Source of the DNA: Nonlabens ulvanivorans
GTDB taxonomy: Bacteria > Bacteroidota > Bacteroidia > Flavobacteriales > Flavobacteriaceae
Reading direction: 5' to 3'
NCBI RefSeq assembly: GCF_000732625.1
Contig: NZ_JPJI01000012.1
Span: 1 to 56,388, forward strand
DNA: 56,388 bases
Shown here: positions 28,452 through 38,418 of the stretch, in pieces
How positions within the stretch are numbered: the stretch's first letter is position 1
How the letters are laid out: each line of letters opens with the position of its first letter
Notes under the pieces: model-generated
The model's input: only the letters and a program-made list of their open reading frames with translations
What the model was told of the DNA's origin: nothing
Database searches by the model: none
Program-made: the position numbers and the translations under genes

Positions 28452-29990
28452 ATGAAAAAAAAATTATTGAATTATTTACCATTGTTTGCATTGATGCTAT
28501 TTACAGTGTCAATGATGGCTCAAACAGCGCCTGATGAGGATACAAATTCTAGTATAGCTTGTCCTAGCTCAGGTGTTTTTCAAAATAATACGACTAGAGA
28601 TGTAGATATAGCCAATCCTGATAATGTGGGTACTGTTGATGATAGAACCTGTTATGCAGATTATTATGAAACTAGTGTTTATGGAGAAACTTGGGGAGCA
28701 TATAACATAACCTTTAATTCTAATCATTGGGATGCACCTAACACATTACAACCTAGAATAGAGCGATCATTATCAAGGTCTCAAGAAACTGGTGTGGGAA
28801 GTTATGCGCGATTCACTGGGACATTGAGAATTCTTGAAGTTGGTAATACCGGTACTTTCGGTAGTACTGGAAGTTATCTGATGCAGGCCAAAGGTAAGCA
28901 CACGGGCGGTGGTGGATCAAATGATCCGGCGATCTGTTTGTATTTAGCAAGACCAGTTTATGGACCTGACGCTAATGGTAATCAAGTACAGGTATCATTT
29001 GATATTTGGAGGGAACAGATCAATTTTAGAGGTGGATCCGGAGCAGCTGGAAGAACCGAGGTCTTTCTTAGAAATGTTTTAAAAGATGAAATAATTGATA
29101 TAGAATTAGAAGTAGGATTTAGACAAGATCCTAATGATCCTAATTTAAAAATACACTATTCTGATGCTATCATAGGTGGTCAAGTATTTAATTGGAATAT
29201 TCCGGAACCAGAACGAGGAAGAGAATCTGGTATCAGATATGGGGTTTACCGTGTAAAAGGAGGAAGAGCACAAATGAGATGGGCAAATACGACTTATCAG
29301 AAAGTAGAAGTTGTAGATAATAGTACTATCCCTGCAGCAGATATTTACAGGATAAAAAATGTAGAGACTGGAGAATATTTAACATCATCAGGTTCAAGCA
29401 TTATCGCAAGTACGTCAGGAACTGGTTCAGATAAAGAATGGGAGATAATCTCAGCTGGATCTGGCTCTAGCTATGTCAATATCGATAGTCAAGTTAGAGG
29501 AATAATAAGATTTACTGGTGGATCGTCAAATCCAGGATTAGTAAGTACAAATTTTTCACCGCCAAATACAGATACAGATAAAGTATGGACTGTTATTGAT
29601 AATAATGATGGAACTGTTAGTTTTGAAACACGTAATCTGGGTAGGTTTTTATATCATGATACCAATAATATGATAACACATTCAGCTAATATAGATGATA
29701 GAAGTAAATGGAATCTTGAATCCACTACTTTAAGTGTTGATAGTCAGCAAATTGCTTCTGTAGGTGTGTATCCTAACCCTACGGTTGATGGCTTTACAAT
29801 ATCCTTAGATAATATTAGTGCTGAGAAAGTTCAAATTTTCAACCTTTTAGGAATGTTGGTATACGAACAAAAGACAAATGAGTCAAGTATCCACATAGAT
29901 AACATGGATAACTTTGATTCAGGTATGTATATCATTAGTGTCACCGCAAATGATAACAAGGTTTATCAAACCAAGCTCATTGTAAATTAG
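28452..29990 (+). CDS. Secreted PL28 ulvan lyase with C-terminal binding module and T9SS signal
   Basis: A 512-residue exported protein (signal peptide ending MMAQ). Residues about 35-287 are a PL28-type jelly roll: [56 protein letters not shown] and a [17 protein letters not shown] end. The lysines near 147-149 and Tyr282 are plausible catalytic residues by analogy with the Nonlabens enzyme. Residues about 297-430 are a RICIN-like module ([14 protein letters not shown]) shared with the PL24 at 45067, and about 440-512 is a type IX sorting domain ([10 protein letters not shown]...KLIVN). It cleaves ulvan outside the cell by beta-elimination. Start chosen from the signal peptide and the promoter position. 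Confidence 0.92.
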   Translation: MKKKLLNYLPLFALMLFTVSMMAQTAPDEDTNSSIACPSSGVFQNNTTRDVDIANPDNVGTVDDRTCYADYYETSVYGETWGAYNITFNSNHWDAPNTLQPRIERSLSRSQETGVGSYARFTGTLRILEVGNTGTFGSTGSYLMQAKGKHTGGGGSNDPAICLYLARPVYGPDANGNQVQVSFDIWREQINFRGGSGAAGRTEVFLRNVLKDEIIDIELEVGFRQDPNDPNLKIHYSDAIIGGQVFNWNIPEPERGRESGIRYGVYRVKGGRAQMRWANTTYQKVEVVDNSTIPAADIYRIKNVETGEYLTSSGSSIIASTSGTGSDKEWEIISAGSGSSYVNIDSQVRGIIRFTGGSSNPGLVSTNFSPPNTDTDKVWTVIDNNDGTVSFETRNLGRFLYHDTNNMITHSANIDDRSKWNLESTTLSVDSQQIASVGVYPNPTVDGFTISLDNISAEKVQIFNLLGMLVYEQKTNESSIHIDNMDNFDSGMYIISVTANDNKVYQTKLIVN

Positions 29991-30015
29991 AGATTTCTAA
30001 AATTTCGTAAAACTT

Positions 30016-30050
30016 AAAGTCAAACATTAATTTGTTTGACTTTTGTTTTT
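30016..30050 (+). terminator. Rho-independent terminator after PL28
   Basis: A perfect 10-bp stem AAAGTCAAAC / GTTTGACTTT, an 8-nt loop and a T-rich tail. It begins 26 bp after the PL28 stop. Confidence 0.82.
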
Positions 30051-30104
30051 TATAATTTCCGCGAGTGAAAGAACCATGATTGTGCTGGACTTGTGGCTTC
30101 TTTG

Positions 30105-30130
30105 TATTACGCTTTCGCGAAAGCGTAATA
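30105..30130. repeat. GCTTTCGCGAAAGC palindrome, copy 2, extended to 26 bp
   Basis: TATTACGCTTTCG followed by its exact reverse complement gives a 26-bp perfect palindrome. This is the longest copy in the window. It is intergenic, about 60 bp upstream of a promoter element. Confidence 0.87.
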
Positions 30131-30191
30131 AACAACAGACCTTATAGTCTTTAACGTCTCTAAGCTTTTCTTTTGCTTAGACTCATAACCA

Positions 30192-30236
30192 CAGGACAAA
30201 ACAGGATGGGTGTTTTGAATGCTAATCTTAACTTGA
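30192..30236 (+). promoter_or_regulatory. Locus promoter element (for dehydratase-like gene and two GH78)
   Basis: Half-sites CAGGACA and CAGGATG, spacer aaa, then 20 bp and TAACTTGA, a weaker -7 box. It ends 21 bp before the ATG at 30258, which argues against the ATG at 30240 as the start. Confidence 0.7.
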
Positions 30237-30257
30237 ATATTGCTTAATGAAACACAC

Positions 30258-32177
30258 ATGAAAAGACGAAACTTTATAAAATTTTCTGCAATAGCAGGCG
30301 TAGGCTTATCACTTCCTATTTCAGGATTATTACATTCTTGTACGAGCCATCCTGAGCATTCTTTAGAATTTAAAAATTTAATCACAGGTTTGTTGAAGCG
30401 CTGGAGTGATGGAATGTTAAACGTACAGATTAATGATCCTTCTAATTTAGAGGTGCATGGTGCATTAGGTTGTCCGTCGTGTTCTCATATCCACGGACGT
30501 TGTATGGATGCCGTATATCCGTTTTTATACATGGCAGATAAAACAGGTGATAAAAAGTATATAGAAGGTGCTAAATTAGTAATGACCTGGGCAGAAAATA
30601 ATGTCTCTCAAGAAAATGGCGCGTGGACGGTAATACGTAACCCAAAATCTTGGAAAGGGATTACCATTTTTGGAGCTATCGCTCTAGCAGAAGCATTGCA
30701 TTATCATGGACACGTTTTAGATGAAGACACGCGCACGGCTTGGACTAATCGTCTGGATAAAGCAGGTCAGTATATTTACGACACCTTTACCATAGACTTT
30801 ACTAACATTAATTATCCAGGAACAGCGGTTTATGGATTAAACTTAATAGGTGATGTGTTAAATAGAACTGATTTTAAAGTCAAGAGTAAAACACTAGCTT
30901 CTCAAGTAAAAGACTATTTTACACCTAATGAAGGCTTACTTTTTGGAGAATGTAAAAAAAGCTCGAGCAAATTAAGTGAAAAAGGACTGCACGGTGTTGA
31001 TTTAGGATATAATGTAGAAGAGACGCTGAATAGTTTAGTGATGTATGCGCTCAAAGAGAAGGATGAAGAGCTATTAGAAATCTTAACCAAATCTCTAAAT
31101 AGTCACTTAGAATTTATGTTGCCAGATGGCGCATGGGATAATAGTTGGGGAAATAGAATGTACAAGTGGAGCTATTGGGGAAGCAGAACCTGTGATGGTA
31201 GCCAGCCAGCCTTTGGGATGATGGCGCACATCAATCCTGCATTTGGAACGGCAGCAGTAAAAAATACCGAACTATTACAACGTTGCACTGCAGATGGATT
31301 AATCCATGGCGGTCTTGGTTTTATAGAAGCAGGAATTCCACCATGTGTGCATCATACCTTTACACATGCAAAACCATTAGCGGCATTATTAGACCATTGG
31401 GATCATTTACCAGAAATAAATGCAAATACTAGTCTACCAAGAGCTACAGCAGATGGTGTTACACATTTTAAAGATTTAGATGTGTTCTTATTTGCTAGAG
31501 GAGATTGGAGAGGAACCGTGAGTGCTTATGATGCAGAGTATCATTATAAGGAAGATTATCGTCAGGCATCTGGTGGTGCTTTAGGCGTTTTATATCATGA
31601 TAAAGTAGGATTGCTATGTGCAGCAAGCATGGCAGAATATGCGCTAGTAGAAAAAAACAATCAACAAGTACAACCTAATAAAGATATCTGTTTAACACCA
31701 CGTGTTGAGGTGTTTAAAGACGATGTGTGGTACACTAATTTATATGATTTACCAGCAACGGTAGCTTCAGAAGATACAGGTGATATTATTAAAATAATAG
31801 CAGATGTAAAACTGAAAAATGTGAATAGAAAAGAAGTAGAAGGAACAGCATCTGCTTTTGATATCACTTACAAATGTGCTGTAGATAAAACAGAAATTAA
31901 AGTAACTACAAAACAAGATATTACAGCGCAAACGGCTTTTGTATTGCCTATAGTCTCGCCAAATAACGAAGTCGTTACTCACGTTTCCGATTCAGAAATC
32001 ACAATTCAGAAACCAGAAGCTGTAGTGACGATTAAAGCTAATGTCCCTTTAAAAATAAAAGAAATGGCTGGAAGTAGAACCTTTAATATGGTGCCAGGTG
32101 TGGAAGCTATTCCTATTGAAGCATACTTTGATAAGGAAACAAATGAAGTTTTAGAAATTTCTGTATCAGTAAGTTGA
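30258..32177 (+). CDS. Toroid-fold lyase/dehydratase-like protein, candidate ulvan oligosaccharide dehydratase
   Basis: A 639-residue protein with a twin-arginine-like start (MKRRNFIKFS) that runs into a lipobox (LLHSC, Cys28), so it is an exported lipoprotein. The first about 400 residues read as an alpha-helical toroid (repeated GDKKYIEGAKLVMTWAENN-type helices; CSHIHGRCMDAVYPFLYMA; CVHHTFTHAKPLAALLDHW), and the rest as a beta-sandwich. This is the design of heparinase/alginate-lyase-like enzymes. In Formosa agariphila a dehydratase (P29_PDnc) that acts on ulvan oligomers is, as I recall, encoded beside the PL28, so I propose that homology from context. His residues in HIHGR and HHTFTH are candidate catalytic groups. 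A polysaccharide lyase is the alternative. Confidence 0.55.
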   Translation: MKRRNFIKFSAIAGVGLSLPISGLLHSCTSHPEHSLEFKNLITGLLKRWSDGMLNVQINDPSNLEVHGALGCPSCSHIHGRCMDAVYPFLYMADKTGDKKYIEGAKLVMTWAENNVSQENGAWTVIRNPKSWKGITIFGAIALAEALHYHGHVLDEDTRTAWTNRLDKAGQYIYDTFTIDFTNINYPGTAVYGLNLIGDVLNRTDFKVKSKTLASQVKDYFTPNEGLLFGECKKSSSKLSEKGLHGVDLGYNVEETLNSLVMYALKEKDEELLEILTKSLNSHLEFMLPDGAWDNSWGNRMYKWSYWGSRTCDGSQPAFGMMAHINPAFGTAAVKNTELLQRCTADGLIHGGLGFIEAGIPPCVHHTFTHAKPLAALLDHWDHLPEINANTSLPRATADGVTHFKDLDVFLFARGDWRGTVSAYDAEYHYKEDYRQASGGALGVLYHDKVGLLCAASMAEYALVEKNNQQVQPNKDICLTPRVEVFKDDVWYTNLYDLPATVASEDTGDIIKIIADVKLKNVNRKEVEGTASAFDITYKCAVDKTEIKVTTKQDITAQTAFVLPIVSPNNEVVTHVSDSEITIQKPEAVVTIKANVPLKIKEMAGSRTFNMVPGVEAIPIEAYFDKETNEVLEISVSVS

Positions 32178-32222
32178 TGTTTTATGTAGCCAAAAGCCAA
32201 TCAAGTAAATCAACATATCTAT

Positions 32223-35200
32223 ATGAAGTTATTCAAACTACTACTGCTTACGGTGGTAATATGCCTAACAAGCTGCAGTTCAAATTCAAAAGTCTCAATA
32301 TCAGACCTTAAATGTGAATACCGTACTAACCCATTAGGTATAGATAATACTGCACCTAGATTAAGTTGGAAACTCACAGAATACCATCAAACCAGAGGAC
32401 AAAAACAAACTGCTTATCAAATATTAGTAGCGAGTAGTTTAGAGCTGTTAAATGATAATACAGGCGATGTTTGGGATTCTGGTAAGGTAGAATCCAATCA
32501 ATCTGTAAATAATACCTATCGAGGCACAGTACTAGAATCTGCAAAACAGTATTTCTGGAAAGTAAAGATTTGGGACAAGGATGGTGTCGTTTCAAACTGG
32601 AGTGATTACGGCAAATTCTCAATGGGTTTATTACAACAATCGGATTGGAAAGGCGACTGGATTCTAAAGTCCGACCAGAAAAAAACGGACCACAATTGGT
32701 ACCGAAAAAATGTAACACTTTCAGATGATGCTGAATCGGCATTTGTATTTGTAGGGTCTTTTGGGTATCACGAATTGTATGTGAATGGAGAAAAAATCAC
32801 TCAGAATGTGATGAATCCAGTGTCAACCTACATGAAAAAAAGGATAGCCTATTTAACCTACGATATTTCTGACCAATTAAAAGAAGGAGATAATGTCATA
32901 GCGATTTGGCATGCTGCAGGATGGTCACGTTGGAGACGTATTAGTGAATACAGAAATATCCCTTTTGTATTTAAAGCACAAGCCGAAATTGTAGCAGGAG
33001 GCAAGCAAATTACCTTAAAATCTGACACCACTTGGAAAACTAAAAAAAGCCATACTGAATATTATGGCGATTGGGATATCTTACGTTTTGGTGGTGAAAC
33101 CATCGACGATAGAAACCGAGAGGACGATTGGAATACAGTAGCATATGATGATAGCAACTGGATGAATGCAAGTGTTTACAATCATGAGATTTTAAACGCT
33201 CAAATTCCTGAAGGCAATAATATTAGTTTTGCATTGAATAGCAGAAAAAATAGAGAAGTACGTGCGTTATATAAGCCTATCACGGCTCAGTTAAGCGCTC
33301 AAATGGTAGAACCTCAGGTAAAATTTAAGGAGCTTAAAGCCATAGCAGTAGATAAAAATCATGATGGTACCTATCGCATTGATATGGGCGAAAACTACAC
33401 CGGATTTTTTGAAATGGACTTGTATAATGGCATTGAAGGCGATTCTATTCTATTTGAAATTACAGATAGAACAGAAGTGAGGTCTAATTGGAATCAAAAG
33501 AGTAAGTACATCTTTGGGAAATCAGGAAAGGGAAAATTCCAAAATCGATTTAATGTTGCTGGTGGGCGATGGATTACAGTTCACGGTTTAAAATATGAGC
33601 CTAAACTAGAAGATGCAAAGGGCTACGTTATTACCAATGATAGAGAGCAAATCAGCAAATTCGAATCTTCAAGTGAGCAATTGAATCAAATTTATCAAAT
33701 CAATCTAAATACTTATTTAGCCAATACTATGGATGGTATTTTGGTCGATTGTCCACATCGAGAACGCCGAGGTTGGGGAGAAGTTACAGTAGCTGCAATG
33801 TATGGTGATGCCTTACCTAATTTTGAGAGTGGTGCCTATATGGATCAATATCTACAATTTACCAGAGATGCACAATTTCCTGATGGTAGAACACGAGCTG
33901 TCATTAACGAAGAAGACCGTCCATTCTTAATGTGGAAAGCAAATAATCCATTAACCGTTTGGGAAACCTATAGAATGTTAGGTGATAAAAAGGTGTTGGA
34001 GGACAATTATGAATCCATGCAGAAATGGATGACATGGTTGCTCGAAAATTCAAATTATGAAACAGGAGGTGCCATAAAAGCAGGAACACAAGGCTTAAGA
34101 GAATTCCCAGGATTAGGCGATTGGTGCACACCTCGTGGTAATTTCTGGACCAGCAGTAACTCGCCAGAAGCAGTTCATTTTAATAATTGTCTGTATGCGT
34201 TCATGCTAGAAAATGCTATGCATATTTCAGAAACTTTAGGTAAAACAGACGATGCTAAAACATTTAAAGATCGTTTAAAAGTTCAGCGAGAAGCGACTCA
34301 TAAATTGTCTTACAATTCAGAAACTGGCAAATACATAAAAGGCTATCAGGTAGATCAAGCCTTTGCATTAGTCTCTGGTGTGACACCTGAATCTGAGAAG
34401 GAAAAAGTAACTGCAAACCTAGTTGATAATGTGTTGTATAAATTTCCATATTACGATACAGGTAGTTCTGGGCAAGCCTTGTACACACGATATTTCACAG
34501 AATCAGGTGAACGCATGGATTTAATTTATGAGTTGTTAAGAGACAAGCATCACCCAAGCTATGGTTACTTTTTAGAGCAAGGCAAAACCGTTTGGCCGGA
34601 ACGTTGGTCAGCGGTAGGTAATAGTCAAATACACACCTGTTATACCGGAATTGGAGGCTATTTCATAAAAGGTTTTGGTGGCATTCGACCAAACTCTGAA
34701 CATTTAGGAATGCAACATATGATTATTAAACCTGCACCTGTGGGAGATTTAACCTTTGCAAATACCGAATATGAATCTATGTATGGAAACATAGTCGTGA
34801 ACTGGAAAAAAGAAGATAATACCGCTACATTTCATATTGAAATCCCTGCAAATACAAGCGCTCAAATATATCTTCCGGCTACGAGTAAGGATGTTATACA
34901 GGAAAGTGGTAATCCTGTTGACGCTTTCGCGAAAGCGGAATATATCAAGTTTATAGGAACAGAAAAAAACAAAGCGGTAGGCAATTATGTGATTTTTAAC
35001 GTGTCATCAGGAATCTATGATTTTAAAGTAGACGAATTACCGGTAATACAATTTCCAGAGCCTTTAAATGATTTAAAGAATTTGGCGAAATTAGGACGAG
35101 TAAATGCGTCGTCTATGTTTATTCAATCTGAAAAACTACCCGTTTTTGAGGCGTTTAGAGTTAATGACGACGACGAGGAAACACGCTGGCTAGCTACCGA

Positions 35201-35486
35201 AACTGCAGATCAATACCTAGAAGTAGAATGGGTGAAACCGCAAACCTTTAATCAAGTGATTATTGATGAATTTGAAAATAACATAACCTCTTACAAACTT
35301 CAATATTGGGATAATTCAGAATGGAAAGATATACAGTCAGGAAGTTCTTGTGGTGCCAATAAAACCCATCAATTTGATGCGATTGTAGCTTCAAAATTCA
35401 GAATTTTTATTGTGGATGCTAAACAACCACCATCAATTAAAGAGCTTGAAATTTTTAATACAAATACCTTTGAAAACAATTTTTAA
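32223..35486 (+). CDS. GH78 alpha-L-rhamnosidase-like lipoprotein with discoidin-type C-terminal domain
   Basis: A 1087-residue protein with lipobox CLTSC. Order: Fn3-like GH78 N-domain (LSWKLTE...AYQILVASS), beta domains with WYRKNVTL...ELYVNGEKI, (alpha/alpha)6 barrel, C-terminal sandwich, and an F5/8-type domain (about 955-1080, ASSMFIQSE...TRWLATETADQYLEVEW). The acid loop reads DCPHRERRGWGE (Asp509 to Glu520): Glu514 fits the general acid, but the usual GWTGD is shortened to GWGE. A GCTTTCGCGAAAGC palindrome lies inside the gene at 34923 and encodes DAFAKAE. Release of rhamnose from unsulfated oligomer ends is the expected role. The downstream gene overlaps or closely follows. Confidence 0.88.
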   Translation: MKLFKLLLLTVVICLTSCSSNSKVSISDLKCEYRTNPLGIDNTAPRLSWKLTEYHQTRGQKQTAYQILVASSLELLNDNTGDVWDSGKVESNQSVNNTYRGTVLESAKQYFWKVKIWDKDGVVSNWSDYGKFSMGLLQQSDWKGDWILKSDQKKTDHNWYRKNVTLSDDAESAFVFVGSFGYHELYVNGEKITQNVMNPVSTYMKKRIAYLTYDISDQLKEGDNVIAIWHAAGWSRWRRISEYRNIPFVFKAQAEIVAGGKQITLKSDTTWKTKKSHTEYYGDWDILRFGGETIDDRNREDDWNTVAYDDSNWMNASVYNHEILNAQIPEGNNISFALNSRKNREVRALYKPITAQLSAQMVEPQVKFKELKAIAVDKNHDGTYRIDMGENYTGFFEMDLYNGIEGDSILFEITDRTEVRSNWNQKSKYIFGKSGKGKFQNRFNVAGGRWITVHGLKYEPKLEDAKGYVITNDREQISKFESSSEQLNQIYQINLNTYLANTMDGILVDCPHRERRGWGEVTVAAMYGDALPNFESGAYMDQYLQFTRDAQFPDGRTRAVINEEDRPFLMWKANNPLTVWETYRMLGDKKVLEDNYESMQKWMTWLLENSNYETGGAIKAGTQGLREFPGLGDWCTPRGNFWTSSNSPEAVHFNNCLYAFMLENAMHISETLGKTDDAKTFKDRLKVQREATHKLSYNSETGKYIKGYQVDQAFALVSGVTPESEKEKVTANLVDNVLYKFPYYDTGSSGQALYTRYFTESGERMDLIYELLRDKHHPSYGYFLEQGKTVWPERWSAVGNSQIHTCYTGIGGYFIKGFGGIRPNSEHLGMQHMIIKPAPVGDLTFANTEYESMYGNIVVNWKKEDNTATFHIEIPANTSAQIYLPATSKDVIQESGNPVDAFAKAEYIKFIGTEKNKAVGNYVIFNVSSGIYDFKVDELPVIQFPEPLNDLKNLAKLGRVNASSMFIQSEKLPVFEAFRVNDDDEETRWLATETADQYLEVEWVKPQTFNQVIIDEFENNITSYKLQYWDNSEWKDIQSGSSCGANKTHQFDAIVASKFRIFIVDAKQPPSIKELEIFNTNTFENNF
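34923..34936. repeat. GCTTTCGCGAAAGC palindrome, copy 3, inside a GH78 gene
   Basis: A perfect palindrome in frame within the coding sequence; with its flanks it encodes Asp-Ala-Phe-Ala-Lys-Ala-Glu. It lies between the rhamnosidase body and the discoidin-like domain. Confidence 0.87.
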
Positions 35487-35487
35487 A

Positions 35488-38343
35488 ATGACAAAACAAG
35501 CTATCTTATTTTTATTACTTGCTTTATGTATTTCATGCGATAAAAACAATGAAGAAAATAACACGCTGATTTTTCAAAAATTATTAGTCAACTTTAAAGA
35601 GAATCCATCAACTGTTGAAAGTAAACAGCCATTATTTTCATGGATAGTTGAAGCTGATGGTTATAATAAATCACAATCATCGTATCATATTCTGGTAGCA
35701 ACCTCTGAAGATAAATTAAATGAGAATGATGCCGATGTATGGAATTCTAAAAAGGTAGAAAGTGACCAATCAACCTTTGTAAAATATCAAGGGGAAGATC
35801 TTCAAGCCTTGCATAATTACTTCTGGAAAGTAAAGATTTCAGATAATGAAGGCGTTGCTTCTAATTGGTCCCAAATCCAGAAATTTGAAATGGGAATATT
35901 GAATAAAACTAATTGGGGAGATTCTAAATGGATTACTTTAAATAAGGATACTAGAACATCGACGCATCGTTTCAGAGATTACAAAACAGGACGGATGAAA
36001 GAACCACTAGCTGTTGATGGTTTTGCGGCAAGTTACTTTAGAAATGAAATTGATATAACTAAGAAAATTAAAAATGCTCAAGCCTATATCTGTGGATTGG
36101 GATATTATGAATTTTATTTAAATGGTGAAAAAGTAGGCGATCATGTGTTAGACCCAGCACCATCAAATTATGATAAACAGGCGTATTACGTAAATTATGA
36201 TATTACCGAAGAACTAAAAACAGGAAAGAATGCAATCGGAATTATTTTAGGTAATGGGTTTTACGGACAAAATATTTCTTGGAAACGCGATCCAGAATCA
36301 GACAAAGATTTAGCTTATGGTCCACCTACGGTTAAACTATTAGTGAAGTTAATCTATGAAGACGACTCTGAAGCTGATTTTTATACTGATGAAACCTGGA
36401 AAGAAGCGACAGGTCCCATTGTGTTCAATAATATTTATGGAGGTGATACTTACGATGCCAATTTCGAATTAGGTGATTGGTCTAGCGTAGGTTATGATGA
36501 TAGCTCTTGGGGAAATACAATGGTAACATCCCCAAAATTAAAAACCATAAGTGCACAACAAATACCACCAATAAAAAAACTAAAGGAACTAGAACCAAAA
36601 AAGGTTTTTAAAGGTGCTGATGGTGATTGGATTGTAGATTTTGGGCAAAACATTGCAGGTTGGGTGAAAATCAATGTGCAAGAAAAGAAAAACCAGTTGA
36701 TTGAAATCGTTACTACGGAAGCTTTGTTAACCAATGGAGAAGATATTTTTAAAGGTTCTACAGGTGGTGGTGCTAATGGAATGCCACAGATTTACAAATA
36801 CATCTGTAAAGGAGATGGCATAGAATCTTGGGAACCAAAATTCAGTTACCACGGATTTAGATATGCAAAAATTAAAGGTGTTTCTAGAAAACCAAATGTA
36901 GATATGATTAAGGCAGTATTAGTAGCTACTGATGTAGAAGAAACAGGAAGTTTTACATCATCTGATGCCTTATTCAACAAAATGCATACGATCAGTAAAT
37001 GGACGATAGTAGATAATTTACACGGGATTCCAGAAGACTGTCCGCATCGCGAAAAATGCGGTTGGTTAGGTGATGCGCACGCTTTTTGTGAATATGCTTT
37101 ATATAATTATGACATGTACGATTTCTATAAAAAGTATATGGAAGATATCCGTACACAAATGCGAGCGACTAAAGGGCATAATAATCCAGAAACTAATTTT
37201 CAAGTACCTACGATGATCGCACCTGGAAAACGAACGTCCACTTATGCTAAAATAGACTGGGGCGTGGCAACCATGTATTTACCATGGTATAATTATTTAC
37301 ATTATGGTGATGATGCGATTGTTAAAGAGTACTATAGCGATATGAAAAACTTAACTGATTTTTACTTGAATTTCAAAGATGACAATGGGATTATGCAAGA
37401 TGGTATGGGTGACTGGTGCCCACCACTTTGGGATAGAAGAAAAAACCCGAGTGCTATGGAATGCGATCCTATCATTTCTGCTAACGCCTATTTCTATGAT
37501 GTTTTAGGAATTATGGAACGTTTTGCAAGAATGAATAATGATGGAGTTTATGAAGTAAAAATGAAACAGGAGAAAGAGGCTTTGAAAAAGGCGTTTAACA
37601 AGGAGTTTTTAGTTAATATTCCTAATACAAATCACCAGTGGTATCAAAGTCAGACAGCTACTGTCCAAGCTTTACAATTTAATATGGTGCCAGAAGATAA
37701 AATTGAAACGGTTGTCAATGGTTTGGTTCACGATATTATTGAAGTAAAAGGTGTGCATCATTCCACCGGAATCCATGGTAACAGATATATCTATACCGTT
37801 TTATCCAAATACGGAAAGGCAGATTTAGCTTATCAAATACTAACCACACCAGATTTTCCTAGTCAGACTTATGTGATGAACTCAGGTTTCACAACTTGGC
37901 CAGAACGCCAGTTTATATGGGAAGATATGGAAGGTCCAACCAATTCATTAAATCATCCGATGCATAGTGGATTTGCAGCTTATTTTTATGAATCTTTAGG
38001 AGGTATTACCACTTCGGAGTCTCAGCCCGGATATAAAATGTTTACTGTTAATCCCGAATTTCCAAGTGAAATAAGCAGTACAACAGTTTCTGTTCCTACA
38101 CCGTATGGTGCGATAAAAAATGATTGGAAAGTTAACAATGGTCTTTTAACTATGAACCTTTATGTTCCATTTAACACCAAAGCAAAAGTTGATTTAACAG
38201 ATTCAGAATTTGAATCATTAAAAATAAATGAAGAATCGCTTAAAAATTTTAAAAAGCAAAATACAATGGAAATTATATATGGAGCTGTGATTTTGGGTTC
38301 AGGGAAATATGAAATTGAATACCTTAAACAAATTAATGATTAG
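35488..38343 (+). CDS. GH78 alpha-L-rhamnosidase-like lipoprotein
   Basis: A 951-residue GH78 protein with lipobox LCISC. I use the ATG at 35488, 1 bp after the upstream stop, because it opens the lipoprotein signal; the frame from 35410 overlaps the upstream gene. Order: Fn3-like domain (FSWIVEA...SYHILVATS), jelly roll with FRNEIDI and YYEFYLNGEKVGDHVLDPAPSNY, a second beta domain (WIVDFGQNIAGWV), (alpha/alpha)6 barrel, and a C-terminal sandwich. The acid loop DCPHREKCGWLGD (Asp517 to Asp529) keeps the expected Glu522 and terminal GD. It is coupled to the preceding GH78, so the two probably act on different linkages or sulfation states. A strong terminator follows. Confidence 0.9.
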   Translation: MTKQAILFLLLALCISCDKNNEENNTLIFQKLLVNFKENPSTVESKQPLFSWIVEADGYNKSQSSYHILVATSEDKLNENDADVWNSKKVESDQSTFVKYQGEDLQALHNYFWKVKISDNEGVASNWSQIQKFEMGILNKTNWGDSKWITLNKDTRTSTHRFRDYKTGRMKEPLAVDGFAASYFRNEIDITKKIKNAQAYICGLGYYEFYLNGEKVGDHVLDPAPSNYDKQAYYVNYDITEELKTGKNAIGIILGNGFYGQNISWKRDPESDKDLAYGPPTVKLLVKLIYEDDSEADFYTDETWKEATGPIVFNNIYGGDTYDANFELGDWSSVGYDDSSWGNTMVTSPKLKTISAQQIPPIKKLKELEPKKVFKGADGDWIVDFGQNIAGWVKINVQEKKNQLIEIVTTEALLTNGEDIFKGSTGGGANGMPQIYKYICKGDGIESWEPKFSYHGFRYAKIKGVSRKPNVDMIKAVLVATDVEETGSFTSSDALFNKMHTISKWTIVDNLHGIPEDCPHREKCGWLGDAHAFCEYALYNYDMYDFYKKYMEDIRTQMRATKGHNNPETNFQVPTMIAPGKRTSTYAKIDWGVATMYLPWYNYLHYGDDAIVKEYYSDMKNLTDFYLNFKDDNGIMQDGMGDWCPPLWDRRKNPSAMECDPIISANAYFYDVLGIMERFARMNNDGVYEVKMKQEKEALKKAFNKEFLVNIPNTNHQWYQSQTATVQALQFNMVPEDKIETVVNGLVHDIIEVKGVHHSTGIHGNRYIYTVLSKYGKADLAYQILTTPDFPSQTYVMNSGFTTWPERQFIWEDMEGPTNSLNHPMHSGFAAYFYESLGGITTSESQPGYKMFTVNPEFPSEISSTTVSVPTPYGAIKNDWKVNNGLLTMNLYVPFNTKAKVDLTDSEFESLKINEESLKNFKKQNTMEIIYGAVILGSGKYEIEYLKQIND

Positions 38344-38366
38344 GTTTCTAGTAGTATTTAATAAAT

Positions 38367-38399
38367 AAAAAAAGGTTGGATTATCCCCAACCTTTTTTT
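38367..38399. terminator. Bidirectional terminator between convergent GH78 and PL28 genes
   Basis: The stem AAAAAAAGGTTGG / CCAACCTTTTTTT with a 7-nt loop has an A-run on one side and a T-run on the other, so it can stop transcripts from both convergent genes. Confidence 0.88.
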
Positions 38400-38418
38400 A
38401 TTTGCACTTTCTCATAAA

